Positions 9,401 through 15,771 of a stretch of 22,601 nucleotides of DNA are shown here, in pieces. The DNA is from Bacillota bacterium. Its GTDB lineage: Bacteria; Bacillota; Clostridia; Lachnospirales; Lachnospiraceae. Positions within the stretch are counted from its first letter, which is position 1, and the number at the start of each line of letters is the position of its first letter. Below the pieces are notes generated by a model, which saw only the letters and a program-made list of their open reading frames with translations, searched no databases and was not told where the DNA came from. The position numbers were made by a program, and so were the translations under genes. The DNA lies in assembly GCA_023460575.1 (NCBI GenBank), contig JAEWPQ010000071.1:1-22601 (forward strand). The letters run 5' to 3'.

Positions 9401-10337
9401 TTCCAAGGGAAACTTTATGCCCCTCTTTTACCGGTACACATACGGGGTCCTTTGTAACAGACAGATCTTCAAGCTCCAATGGTTCCAGTCTTACAATTCC
9501 CGAAATATCTGCTTTTGCATGCTCTGCATTATCTACACACATATTCCAGGAAAGAGCAAGCGTTCCTTCCATTGCCATCACAGCGGCTCCAATCGCCTGG
9601 GCATAAACTCCCGTTTCATCAGCCAGTAATTCACTTCCTGAAAGCTGAAAAATATCCCGGATTGCTTTTTTTACACCTTCATTATATAAAACACCTCCGC
9701 AAAATGCCATAGGCTTATTGATCGGAAGATTACGAATGACCGTCGCCTTGAGATTCCGGATGGTGGCATAACAAAGTCCAAGGAGAATATCCGGTGTATC
9801 TACGCCCTCCTGCTGGCGATGTATAATATCCGTCTTCGCAAATACAGAACACCTTCCTGACAATCTTGGTACACTTTCTGCCTGCGCACAAAGTGTGGAA
9901 TAATGTTCAATCTGAAGACCGAGACGGTACATCTGATCCTCAAAAAAAGAGCCTGTTCCGCCTGCACAGCTTTCATTTACGGCAAAGCTGGGAGGTGTTT
10001 TACCCCCCAGCTCAGTTAAATAACGGGCATTCTGGGAACCAATTTCCAATACCGCTTCTGCTTTTGGATATAGGAAACGAGAACCTTTCTCGATAGCAGG
10101 GATATCTCCTGCTATGTATTCCTGCCGGACCAGAAGCGAACCATTTACCCCCGTTATAACAACCTTTGAATCAGCCTGCAGCTGCAGAGCTTCTAGTTCT
10201 TTCATTAATTTTTTTAAAGTTTCTGCTGTTTTTCCATGATGTGTGATTCTTGTTTTAAATTGCATTTCCCTGTTTTCATCCAGAACCACCGCCTTCATTG
10301 AAGAACTTCCTAAATCTAAGCCAATATATTTTTTCAT
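6462..10337 (-). CDS. Double-domain acyl-CoA dehydratase activase (BadF/BadG/BcrA/BcrD ATPase family)
   Basis: Large protein (1291 residues) of the 2-hydroxyacyl-CoA dehydratase activator family; members are ATP-driven one-electron donors with an iron-sulfur cluster. Two ASKHA ATPase modules are visible: 1-255 (start GLDLGSSS) and 308-562 (start GIDVGSTS). Each keeps a cysteine pair 39 residues apart, C124/C163 and C434/C473, the same spacing as the cluster-binding C127/C166 of Acidaminococcus fermentans HgdC. The second module has the classic GGQDSK phosphate loop; the first has GSQNAR, so its ATPase may be weakened. A DUF2229 region (about 618-830) follows, then an HgdB-like part with NHGCGPDT and EVDEHFSKVG, and a diverged C-terminus. 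AAGGAGCAG precedes the ATG by about 8 bases. Last gene of the transporter-cupin operon. No dehydratase subunit is nearby, so its acceptor is unknown. The neighbouring kinase gene converges on it with only 25 bases between. Confidence 0.88.
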   Translation of the reverse strand: MKKYIGLDLGSSSMKAVVLDENREMQFKTRITHHGKTAETLKKLMKELEALQLQADSKVVITGVNGSLLVRQEYIAGDIPAIEKGSRFLYPKAEAVLEIGSQNARYLTELGGKTPPSFAVNESCAGGTGSFFEDQMYRLGLQIEHYSTLCAQAESVPRLSGRCSVFAKTDIIHRQQEGVDTPDILLGLCYATIRNLKATVIRNLPINKPMAFCGGVLYNEGVKKAIRDIFQLSGSELLADETGVYAQAIGAAVMAMEGTLALSWNMCVDNAEHAKADISGIVRLEPLELEDLSVTKDPVCVPVKEGHKVSLGIDVGSTSTNLVLVDETGDLVDFQYLRTRGEPEEVVKKGLNNILERFGNKIQITSAGVTGSGRYLIGNMIGADSVKDEITAQAKAAFLADDNTDTVFEIGGQDSKYIQIAAGGVKDFQMNKICAAGTGSFLEEQANRLQVPVEEYGELALAAKNPVDLGERCTVFIESNISACQSKGVETPDILAGLCHSVIHNYLYKVVGNKPVGKHIMLQGGVCYNAGVVAAFRAVYGDRVKVSSYFSISGAYGVARIAAEETGKNHSNFRGLRLDRAGNETGSLQSVIKENEDYYNKAKEYFFDGYVRTLDPEKKTVGIPYVLLVHKLFPMFRAFFENLGYNCLLSQETNEDIIEIAQKYAQAETCYPVKLIYGHMAWLADQKVDYIFLPSVLTMKHEKSKVYRNYGCIYMQSAPQMIFENMKLAEQGITLLNPRFSLDFGQKAMAGCMISAGVSLGKSKPACTAALLRGAMAVRKHTEQVEMLGEELLSGLKPDEKVLVMVTRTYGIEDPVLNMEIPQELLKRGYKVITISHLPSHDVDISAEYENLYWPFGQHIISSAKMIAKHPNLFAVYLTNHGCGPDTMLTHLFQKEMGDKPYLNIEVDEHFSKVGAITRIEAFLNSIAQHKIQSTPVNMRELKHLTIGKAAIPKSISRNKKIYLPYLYPYTQIISWILNNKGYEMEVLPQSDEITLSRGQTRAMSKEYLSFTSLVGSILVKNQADIEAQFLIPQTEGSETDGLYARVIYDLLGREGSVAAPMVETLPFEFKEFEPVFLGILGGDLVLTAPVREREMLMNRIQAMQEISMEKLKELALQISVNRKKQIAVIGDPYLVYHPFLHGYLLEDLEKSGEQLQWMPLGEYLCFLWNKRAASAKEKKVVSRYQKQIQELSKSMGIISPYADGLKEIFDAASGCLSQVSGGNISYRYGKQYCLNHAKAVIHISSTYENAQTIMNLFEKKSNLPAISLSFEGTNQESIREKLQSFVYYLK

Positions 10338-10357
10338 GGCTGCTGCTCCTTCTTTAT

Positions 10358-10696
10358 CTATGCTTCCTTAACTACAGTAAGCATCATTTTATATCTGGTA
10401 ATTGCTTTGACAGAATGAGGAACTGCAGCTGGCAGAACAATACTTCCCCCTTTTGATACTTTGTTCACTTTTCCGTCAATTGTTACTTCAGCTTCTCCAT
10501 CCAAAACCACAACAAGCGCATCTCCCGGAGCCGCATGAGTACTTACTCCTTCCCCTGCATCAAATGCAAGCAGCGTTATTCCCACCTGTGGCTGCTGAGC
10601 CAGGGTAAGACTTGACACCTTTCCTTCTTCATAAGATAATACATCTGCTATTTCAAATGGTATTGCATGTTCAATATTTTTAATTAATGCTTTCAT
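10358..10696 (-). CDS. Small single-domain cupin protein
   Basis: Cupin-fold beta-barrel protein of 112 residues. The barrel spans about residues 25-108. Motif 1 reads GEGVSTHAAPGDALVVVLDGEAEV, shown here split for clarity: GEGVSTHAA then PGDALVVVLDG; only one histidine remains of the usual HxH and the glutamate is replaced. Motif 2 (GGSIVLPAAVPHSV) keeps its histidine. A metal site is therefore possible but incomplete, and a role in sensing or binding small molecules is as likely as catalysis. Its start has an AGGAGAG site. It lies 20 bases before the activase gene and 13 bases after the other cupin, clearly in the same operon. Specific function unknown. Confidence 0.85.
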   Translation of the reverse strand: MKALIKNIEHAIPFEIADVLSYEEGKVSSLTLAQQPQVGITLLAFDAGEGVSTHAAPGDALVVVLDGEAEVTIDGKVNKVSKGGSIVLPAAVPHSVKAITRYKMMLTVVKEA

Positions 10697-10709
10697 TCTG
10701 TTTTCTCTC

Positions 10710-11042
10710 CTATTCCATTACTGTGATCTGTAACATTTTAAATTCATCTTTTCCTCGAACTGCATGTAGCACTCCGGAAGGAACCATTGTTGCAGCTCCC
10801 TGCTGCAACTTCACTTCTCTATAATCTGTCTGAATACGTACCTCACCTTCCACCCCGATGTAAACAGTATCTCCAAAATATGATTCCTCACTGACCTCTT
10901 CACCCTTTGCAAAAGCAAACAGTGTCATCTGCACATGCTCGCTTCGTGATAAAGACATGCTTACCACCTGATGTGGTTTAACCTGAATTGAATCTGCAAG
11001 CTGCACGGCATTATCAACAGCCAAATTTCGTAATATACTCAT
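10710..11042 (-). CDS. Small single-domain cupin protein with lost metal ligands
   Basis: Second cupin of the operon, 110 residues, similar in length and fold to its downstream neighbour and possibly a diverged duplicate. Motif 1 (KGEEVSEESYFGDTVYIGVEG) has no histidine at all, and motif 2 (GAATMVPSGVLHAV) keeps one. It probably does not bind metal in the classical way. The ATG at 11042 lies inside the end of the ATPase gene (29 bases of overlap) and has a GGAGGAT site about 9 bases upstream, which implies translational coupling with the transporter. Pairing with the other cupin as a heteromer is plausible but unproven. Confidence 0.83.
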   Translation of the reverse strand: MSILRNLAVDNAVQLADSIQVKPHQVVSMSLSRSEHVQMTLFAFAKGEEVSEESYFGDTVYIGVEGEVRIQTDYREVKLQQGAATMVPSGVLHAVRGKDEFKMLQITVME

Positions 11043-11733
11043 TCTTATTATCCTCCAACATTACATCAATGATCTCCATACGGATTTTACCCATCATTTT
11101 CTTATCTCTTCTCATTTCATAATCAGGCAGTGTAAACTCCCGCTTTATTTGACCAGGTCTTCCAGATAACACAAGAACACGGTTTGCAACACTCAGCGCT
11201 TCCTCGATTTCATGTGTAATAAAAAGAATACTTTGTTTTCTCTGCTTCCAGACATGAAAAAGCATAGACAGCATTTCCTGACGGAGTCCATAATCCAAAC
11301 CTGTAAAAGGCTCATCCATAAGCAGAAGATTACTCTTATGGTAAAAGGCTCTGGCTACGCCACATCGCTTTTTCATTCCGCCTGAAAGATGAGTGGGATA
11401 AAAATGTTCAAACCCATGTAATCCTACTTCGTCGATCAGATTTTGTATTTCTTCTTTATCCTCCCGATCCATAACAAGGCTGATATTTTCCCAGACAGTT
11501 CTCCAAGGAAGAAGTCTGTCCTCCTGAAAAACAAAAGATATCTCGTTTTCAACTCCGGATATCGTACCCTTGTCTATTTCTTTCATTCCTGCAATCATCT
11601 GTAAAAGCGTGGTTTTACCGCATCCGGAAGGGCCGATCAGTGCTGTTATCTCTTCATCTCCTACGATAAAATTTAAATCTTTCAGCACCTCCAGTGAATC
11701 ATAGTTTTTGGATAGATTTCTGACGCAAAGCAT
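11014..11733 (-). CDS. ABC transporter ATP-binding protein (nitrate/sulfonate/taurine type)
   Basis: ATPase of an uptake system of the SsuB/TauB class (239 residues from the chosen start). Visible motifs: Walker A GPSGCGKTT at about residues 34-42, Q-loop FVFQEDRLLPW, signature LSGGMKKRCG, Walker B LLLMDEPFTGLD and the H-loop ITHEIEEAL. I chose the ATG at 11733 because GGAGGA lies 8 bases ahead and the family's start (MLCVRNLSKNY) fits; an ATG at 11760 would place the ribosome site inside the gene. It overlaps the permease gene by 35 bases. Its substrate is unknown; the family takes up sulfonates, nitrate, aromatic acids or pyrimidine precursors. Confidence 0.9.
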   Translation of the reverse strand: MLCVRNLSKNYDSLEVLKDLNFIVGDEEITALIGPSGCGKTTLLQMIAGMKEIDKGTISGVENEISFVFQEDRLLPWRTVWENISLVMDREDKEEIQNLIDEVGLHGFEHFYPTHLSGGMKKRCGVARAFYHKSNLLLMDEPFTGLDYGLRQEMLSMLFHVWKQRKQSILFITHEIEEALSVANRVLVLSGRPGQIKREFTLPDYEMRRDKKMMGKIRMEIIDVMLEDNKNEYITKFGC

Positions 11734-12475
11734 GCAGGTTTCCTCCTCCCCATAAAACAATTTCCAGTATCCAGTTAAATAAATAAAATAAAAATACGAT
11801 TACAATAGACCATGCAATAATATTCTCCGGTTCAACATTGAGCCTTGCTGTCTTTATCATTCCTCCAATTCCATCGCTTGTAGTCAGAACCTCGCCCATG
11901 ACTGCTATCTTCCAGCCATTGCCAAGGGCCACTTTTAAACCCGAATTAAAATAAGAAAATATGGAGGGCAGTATGACATGGCGCATCTTCTTTTTCATTG
12001 AAAACCGGTACAAATCTGCCATCTCCATCAGCACGGCATCAATATTTTCAATTCCTTCGCACACATTGATGGCGATCAGCGGTATTGTCGCAATCACTAC
12101 AATAAAAATCGCCGGTTTACCATTAAATCCAAACCAGACCAGTGCCAACACCACCCAGGAAACAGGTGGTATTGTCTGAAACAAATGAATCAGGGGAGAA
12201 ACCAGCCCTTTCACAATCTGATTTCTTCCCATGTAAATTCCCACAATTAATCCAATTCCTACACCAATTGCAATTCCAGTCATCTGCCTGATAATGGTCA
12301 GCCCAATCATGTGGTAAAACTTTGCATGCGTAAAAATAATCACCAGGCTCTTTCCTACACTTCCAATAGAAGGTACCACAATAGGGGAAAAGAAAAAGGT
12401 AAGTACCTGCCATATGCCAAGTACCATTGCAATGGACAAACACCCATAAAGCTTCGTTTTATTGTTCTGGTGCAT
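11699..12475 (-). CDS. ABC transporter permease (SsuC/TauC-like)
   Basis: Integral membrane subunit of the uptake transporter (258 residues, normal length). Hydrophobic segments are at about residues 12-32, 70-92, 100-125, 128-148, 195-215 and 225-247. The EAA-type loop that docks on the ATPase is around residues 140-190 (MEMADLYRFSMKKKMRHVILPSI is its core; key residues M-A-D-L-Y and the LPSI end). The ATG overlaps the end of the binding-protein gene by 17 bases, and its own end overlaps the ATPase gene, so the three are translationally coupled. Confidence 0.9.
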   Translation of the reverse strand: MHQNNKTKLYGCLSIAMVLGIWQVLTFFFSPIVVPSIGSVGKSLVIIFTHAKFYHMIGLTIIRQMTGIAIGVGIGLIVGIYMGRNQIVKGLVSPLIHLFQTIPPVSWVVLALVWFGFNGKPAIFIVVIATIPLIAINVCEGIENIDAVLMEMADLYRFSMKKKMRHVILPSIFSYFNSGLKVALGNGWKIAVMGEVLTTSDGIGGMIKTARLNVEPENIIAWSIVIVFLFYLFNWILEIVLWGGGNLHALRQKSIQKL

Positions 12476-13487
12476 AATACAAACCGCTTTCCGGAATTTT
12501 TCCTCCGATCATGGAAGAATCAAAATTATTAAGCAATTCATAAAACATATCCAATTCTTCTCTTGAATCAATAGCTGTTACATACTCAAGTCCCATGTTT
12601 GGAATTGCTTTCGTAATTAGGCCTGCGTTGATTCCAAGATATTTTTCTGCTAATATCCCTGCTTCTTCAGGATTATCATTTACCCATTGTGCTGCTTCAA
12701 GGTATGCAGCTTCGAATTCTTTAACCAACTCCGGATACTGATCAATGAAGGACTGTTTCGTTCCGAAACCTGCATTTGGTATCTTCGTATCCGTTCCCGT
12801 TACTCTTTTCCATTCTTTCTCAAAGCTTAACGCTGTCCTTACATTTTCATTGGATTTCATTACCTTGGTTACCTGTGGCTCAATTAAAGTCGCATATTCG
12901 GCTTCCCCGGAGATCAGCATGGAGGCTACTTCTGAAGTGGACGCATATATAATTGAGACATCAGAACCAACTTCTAATCCTGCTTCATTTATAAAATACT
13001 GTGTTAATGCATCAGGCGGAGAAGACTGAAGCGGAACATAAACCGTCTTACCTTTGAGATCCTCCCATGTCTTAAATTCCGGATCAGAAGTCATAAAATA
13101 AGTAACCCCCCAGGTATTTACATTTGTAAGTCTGATATCCATTCCTTTGTTATAAAGCTTTGCTGCAACTGTTAATGGAAAAGCAAACATATCATGTTTT
13201 CCATCCTGAACCATTGCGATCAGCGATTCTGGTTCTTCCCATGTATCTAACTGGATTTTCACTTTTTCGCCCAGTGCATTGCTTTCCATCATCCGAAGAA
13301 TAGGAAGTGTTGGTGGTGCTTTTGGGGCGCCGATGGTCAGCATGGTCTGTTCCACGCTACCCGCCTGAGTACTTTCAGAACTTTCCGTCACGGGTATTTC
13401 TTCTTTCATATCCCCCCCACTACCCGTACAGCCGGTTGTTGCCAGGCATAATCCTGCTGCAATAAGGAATGACATTAATTTTTTCAT
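12459..13487 (-). CDS. ABC transporter substrate-binding lipoprotein (NMT1/TauA family)
   Basis: Extracellular solute-binding protein (342 residues) anchored by a lipid. Signal peptide residues 1-19 (basic MKK start, hydrophobic core) end in a TTGC lipobox with C20 as the lipid-bearing residue. A Ser/Glu-rich linker follows, then the NMT1/SsuA-like domain (about 48-335), seen in TIGAPKAPPTLPILRM near residues 51-66, DGKHDMFAFPLTVA, and WEDLKGKTVYVPLQSSPPDA. Family members bind taurine, sulfonates, nitrate, aromatic acids or thiamine precursors. I see no TPP riboswitch upstream, so a thiamine role has no support. AAAGGAC lies about 9 bases before the ATG. First gene of the six-gene operon, divergent from a Crp/Fnr regulator that probably controls it. 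Confidence 0.9.
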   Translation of the reverse strand: MKKLMSFLIAAGLCLATTGCTGSGGDMKEEIPVTESSESTQAGSVEQTMLTIGAPKAPPTLPILRMMESNALGEKVKIQLDTWEEPESLIAMVQDGKHDMFAFPLTVAAKLYNKGMDIRLTNVNTWGVTYFMTSDPEFKTWEDLKGKTVYVPLQSSPPDALTQYFINEAGLEVGSDVSIIYASTSEVASMLISGEAEYATLIEPQVTKVMKSNENVRTALSFEKEWKRVTGTDTKIPNAGFGTKQSFIDQYPELVKEFEAAYLEAAQWVNDNPEEAGILAEKYLGINAGLITKAIPNMGLEYVTAIDSREELDMFYELLNNFDSSMIGGKIPESGLYYAPEQ

Positions 13488-13521
13488 TGCTTTTACGTCC
13501 TTTCTATGATACTCTCTTTAT

Positions 13522-13537
13522 GTTAGTCCATCCTAAC
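13522..13537. promoter_or_regulatory. Candidate Crp/Fnr-type operator, copy 1
   Basis: Palindrome GTTAG-TCCATC-CTAAC with 5-base arms and a 6-base spacer, the geometry of CRP-family sites (TGTGA-N6-TCACA). It lies 35 bases upstream of the binding-protein start codon, near weak -10 candidates on the minus strand, so it may set expression of the transporter-activase operon. The same motif recurs 35 bp away. Confidence 0.5.
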
Positions 13538-13550
13538 TTAAGACAGCTTT

Positions 13551-13578
13551 TGAGTGGTTAGCTTTTTCTAACCACTCA
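13551..13578. promoter_or_regulatory. Candidate Crp/Fnr-type operator, copy 2, in a perfect 11-bp inverted repeat
   Basis: TGAGTGGTTAG and CTAACCACTCA flank a 6-base spacer. The inner core GTTAG-N6-CTAAC (13557-13572) matches copy 1 exactly in arms and spacing. It lies between the divergent transporter operon and the regulator gene, with its centre about 73 bases before the regulator's ATG. A transcription terminator is less likely: it is not followed by a T-run on either strand. Confidence 0.55.
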
Positions 13579-13610
13579 GATGAGTTTAACGGAATCTGAT
13601 TTATATTTCC

Positions 13611-13624
13611 GTTGCTATAGCAAC
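13611..13624. promoter_or_regulatory. Perfect 14-bp palindrome in the regulator leader
   Basis: GTTGCTATAGCAAC sits 13 bases before the regulator's ATG and just ahead of its GGAG ribosome site, downstream of a TATATT (13602-13607) that could be the -10 box. It may be an autoregulatory operator or a small RNA hairpin near the ribosome site. It differs from the GTTAG-N6-CTAAC motif. Confidence 0.35.
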
Positions 13625-13637
13625 AAAAAGGAGAAAA

Positions 13638-14330
13638 ATGAAAAAATATCTTCCTGTTTTAGAATCAACATTTCTTTTTAACGCTTGTGATGAAACTGCA
13701 ATTTACAATATTATAAAATGTCTTGAAGGGTACATAAAAGAATATAAAAAGAATGAAATGATCTATAACTTTTATGACAAAATTGATTTCGCAGGAATAA
13801 TTCTGAAAGGGGAAGTAAAATCAATTATGACAAATGCAACAGACAGCGAATTAGTCATGCGTCATTTTGAGGCAGGCTCCCTCTTTGCCGGAGCCTACGC
13901 CTGCATTTCATCAGAAAAATCAGATATGCAGATTATTGCCCAGAAAGACAGCACAATTCTTTTCCTGAAGCTGTCTAATCTCTTTTTAGATAAAGCGGTC
14001 CACTTTCCGTATGCCTCACGAACAACGGCTAATTTGTTGAAAGAAACTGCACAAAATAATATTTTTCAGGCCAGGAAAGTTCAGATTTTAACACAGAAAC
14101 ATATCAGGGACCGTTTAATGCTTTATCTGTCAACCATTCAAAAAGGTATTATTACGCCTAAAACTAAATCTGTCATTGAACTTCCATTTAATCGCCAGGA
14201 GCTGGCAAACTATCTTGGAGTAGAACGGAGCGCCCTATCTCGCGAAATGTGCCGTATGAAGAAAGAAGGCTTAATTGATTTTGACCGCAATAAAATCCGG
14301 CTTAATATAATATATAGAAATCTATCATAG
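13638..14330 (+). CDS. Crp/Fnr-family transcription regulator
   Basis: Cytoplasmic regulator of 230 residues. An N-terminal cyclic-nucleotide-binding-type beta barrel (about 10-120) leads through a dimer helix (about 122-165) to a winged helix-turn-helix (about 180-222). The recognition helix reads ERSALSREM (about 196-204), with SR as in FNR but serine where FNR has its specificity glutamate E209, so a non-FNR half-site is expected. Only scattered cysteines (C17, C28, C89) are present, not FNR's N-terminal cluster ligands, so an oxygen-sensing iron-sulfur cluster is unlikely. The effector is unknown. GGAG lies 6 bases before the ATG. Divergent from the transporter-cupin-activase operon, with twin palindromes between, it is the obvious candidate regulator of that operon. 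Confidence 0.9.
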   Translation: MKKYLPVLESTFLFNACDETAIYNIIKCLEGYIKEYKKNEMIYNFYDKIDFAGIILKGEVKSIMTNATDSELVMRHFEAGSLFAGAYACISSEKSDMQIIAQKDSTILFLKLSNLFLDKAVHFPYASRTTANLLKETAQNNIFQARKVQILTQKHIRDRLMLYLSTIQKGIITPKTKSVIELPFNRQELANYLGVERSALSREMCRMKKEGLIDFDRNKIRLNIIYRNLS

Positions 14331-14356
14331 GCCAGTGTGGTTGAAGTAAAAACTTT

Positions 14357-15193
14357 TTAATTTACGTCAACGATAACCAGAAACCGATCAAATATCTGAT
14401 AAAACTCTTCTTTTTCTGCCAAATGAACATTGTGGTTTGTATTGCTCATGGTATAAACAATGACATCCTTTAAGCAGGTTTCCATTTCCATCAAATCCTG
14501 CTTTGTTACCACTTCTTCTCCTGCCGACTTTATAAGAAGAGTTTTGCAGAAAATTTGAGGAAGCAGATCCATCCAATCATATTCATTTGCCCTGTATGCT
14601 GCCAATGCCTGCTTTGAAAATAAAAAGCGATATCCGGATTCATCTTCATATAAACTGTTAACAAAATACTCCGTTTCCAGTTCAGAGCCCGATGCCCTCT
14701 TTATACACTCCACCGCTTGTCTTCTTGTGTCAAAAACCTCATTCCATTCTTTTGTAAAGGCATCGTATTCTTTTACCTGACTTGACAGAATCGGAATATG
14801 TCTTTTAGGTCCTTTTGCTGTTTTGTCAAGAATAGCTGCTGCCTGTACTTTATTGGGATACCTTGCAGCAATATAACCCGCTATACCTCCCCCCATGGAA
14901 TGTCCCACAAGAATTGCCTGTTTTATTCCAAGCCTATCCATCAGCTCCACTACATCTTCTCCCATTTCATCAAACGTGTAATACCCATCCGGCTTACTGC
15001 TTCGTCCATGTCCTCTTAAATCCGGTGCAATCACTCTGTATTTATCTGCGTAATGACTGATAAAATCACTCCATGTCTCCGCTCTGCCATACATTCCATG
15101 CAGACAGATCATCACTGGTTTTTCTTCCTTCGTATCGTAGTAAAATAAATCCACATTGCTTAAACTGGCTGTTTCCCTATAAATTTTTCCCAT
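14357..15193 (-). CDS. Alpha/beta-hydrolase fold enzyme
   Basis: Soluble hydrolase of 278 residues. Visible landmarks: HG in CLHGMYGRAETW near residues 30-41 (oxyanion region), DLRGHGRSSKPDG near 57-69, the nucleophile elbow GHSMGG with serine near residue 98, and the catalytic histidine in TNHNVHLAE near 253-261. The acid should lie in the preceding KSAGEEVVTKQDL segment. Family members cleave esters, carbon-carbon bonds or lactones; the substrate cannot be read. AAGGAGAAAG lies about 8 bases before the ATG. It follows the MarR gene on the same strand by 93 bases and carries its own copy of the MarR box, so it is probably the repressor's target. It converges with the Crp/Fnr gene. Confidence 0.88.
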   Translation of the reverse strand: MGKIYRETASLSNVDLFYYDTKEEKPVMICLHGMYGRAETWSDFISHYADKYRVIAPDLRGHGRSSKPDGYYTFDEMGEDVVELMDRLGIKQAILVGHSMGGGIAGYIAARYPNKVQAAAILDKTAKGPKRHIPILSSQVKEYDAFTKEWNEVFDTRRQAVECIKRASGSELETEYFVNSLYEDESGYRFLFSKQALAAYRANEYDWMDLLPQIFCKTLLIKSAGEEVVTKQDLMEMETCLKDVIVYTMSNTNHNVHLAEKEEFYQIFDRFLVIVDVN

Positions 15194-15213
15194 GTTTCTT
15201 TCTCCTTTTTAAC

Positions 15214-15231
15214 TAGTTTTATATAAAACTA
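15214..15231. promoter_or_regulatory. MarR box in front of the hydrolase gene
   Basis: Perfect 18-bp palindrome TAGTTTTATATAAAACTA, 21 bases before the hydrolase ATG. It matches 17 of 18 positions with the site in front of the MarR gene, so it is very likely that repressor's operator. Confidence 0.65.
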
Positions 15232-15286
15232 TTATGATATAAAAATATGATTCTTCGCAGATAATTCTGCTAAAACCATATTCTTT

Positions 15287-15718
15287 TTAAACATTATTAA
15301 AATTCTGGTTTATTTTTTCCAGAGTCTGCATTAAGCCTTCCCGTTCCTCTTTTGGGATATTCCCATAGACCGTATCAAACAAATTCTTTGAAATATCCTC
15401 AAACATGGGTTTTAAATCCTCTCCCTTTTGTGTAAGGGAGAGGTAGGTGATCCGGTTGTCTGCATCATCCCGTTCTTTCTTTACATACCCAAGCCGCACC
15501 AGCTTCTCCACAAGTACGGTTACCGTAGATTTGTCTTTTTTAATCGAACCTGCCAAATCCTTCATCGTGATTTTTTCTATCCTGAGCAATGTGAAAATGA
15601 TATCTCCATGAGAAGGTGCCAGTTCATAAACTCCGTAATCCGCCATTTTTTTTATAATAAATTTATTTGCCTGTGTCCTGATTTTGGATAATACTGAAAT
15701 GATGTCTTGTTCTCTCAT
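15287..15718 (-). CDS. MarR-family transcription repressor
   Basis: Winged-helix dimeric regulator of 143 residues, usual for the family. N-terminal dimer helix about 1-30, HTH about 48-82 (EKITMKDLAGSIKKDKSTVTVLVEKL contains the recognition helix KSTVTVLVEKLVRLG), wing with the conserved DDADNR of the family's D-x-R (about 92-97), and C-terminal dimer helices to 143. No ribosome site is visible ahead of the ATG, and the predicted transcription start falls on or within a base of it, so the mRNA may be leaderless. A palindrome overlaps its promoter, as expected for autorepression. The inducer is unknown. The same box precedes the adjacent hydrolase gene. Confidence 0.92.
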   Translation of the reverse strand: MREQDIISVLSKIRTQANKFIIKKMADYGVYELAPSHGDIIFTLLRIEKITMKDLAGSIKKDKSTVTVLVEKLVRLGYVKKERDDADNRITYLSLTQKGEDLKPMFEDISKNLFDTVYGNIPKEEREGLMQTLEKINQNFNNV

Positions 15719-15724
15719 AGTTAT

Positions 15725-15753
15725 ATATTAGTTTTATATAAAATTATTGTCAA
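15725..15753 (-). promoter_or_regulatory. marR-type promoter with embedded operator
   Basis: Minus-strand TTGACA (15748-15753), 17-base spacer, TAATAT (15725-15730). The near-perfect palindrome 15729-15746 fills the spacer and touches the -10 box, so a bound repressor would block polymerase. The expected transcription start is about 15717-15719, at the start codon (15718). Confidence 0.65.
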
Positions 15754-15771
15754 GCAGTAATTTAATAATAT

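Noticed and set aside
13551..13578. The 11-bp inverted repeat as a terminator
   Set aside because: No T-run follows it on either strand and no gene ends there; it lies between two divergent genes.
13488..13637. Riboswitch (such as TPP) before the NMT1-type binding protein
   Set aside because: The intergenic region is only 150 bases and lacks the conserved TPP core; its inverted repeats fit protein operators better.
15248..15275. Small hairpin GCAGA-ATTA-TCTGC between marR and the hydrolase as a terminator
   Set aside because: Stem of only 5 bp and no T-run directly after it.
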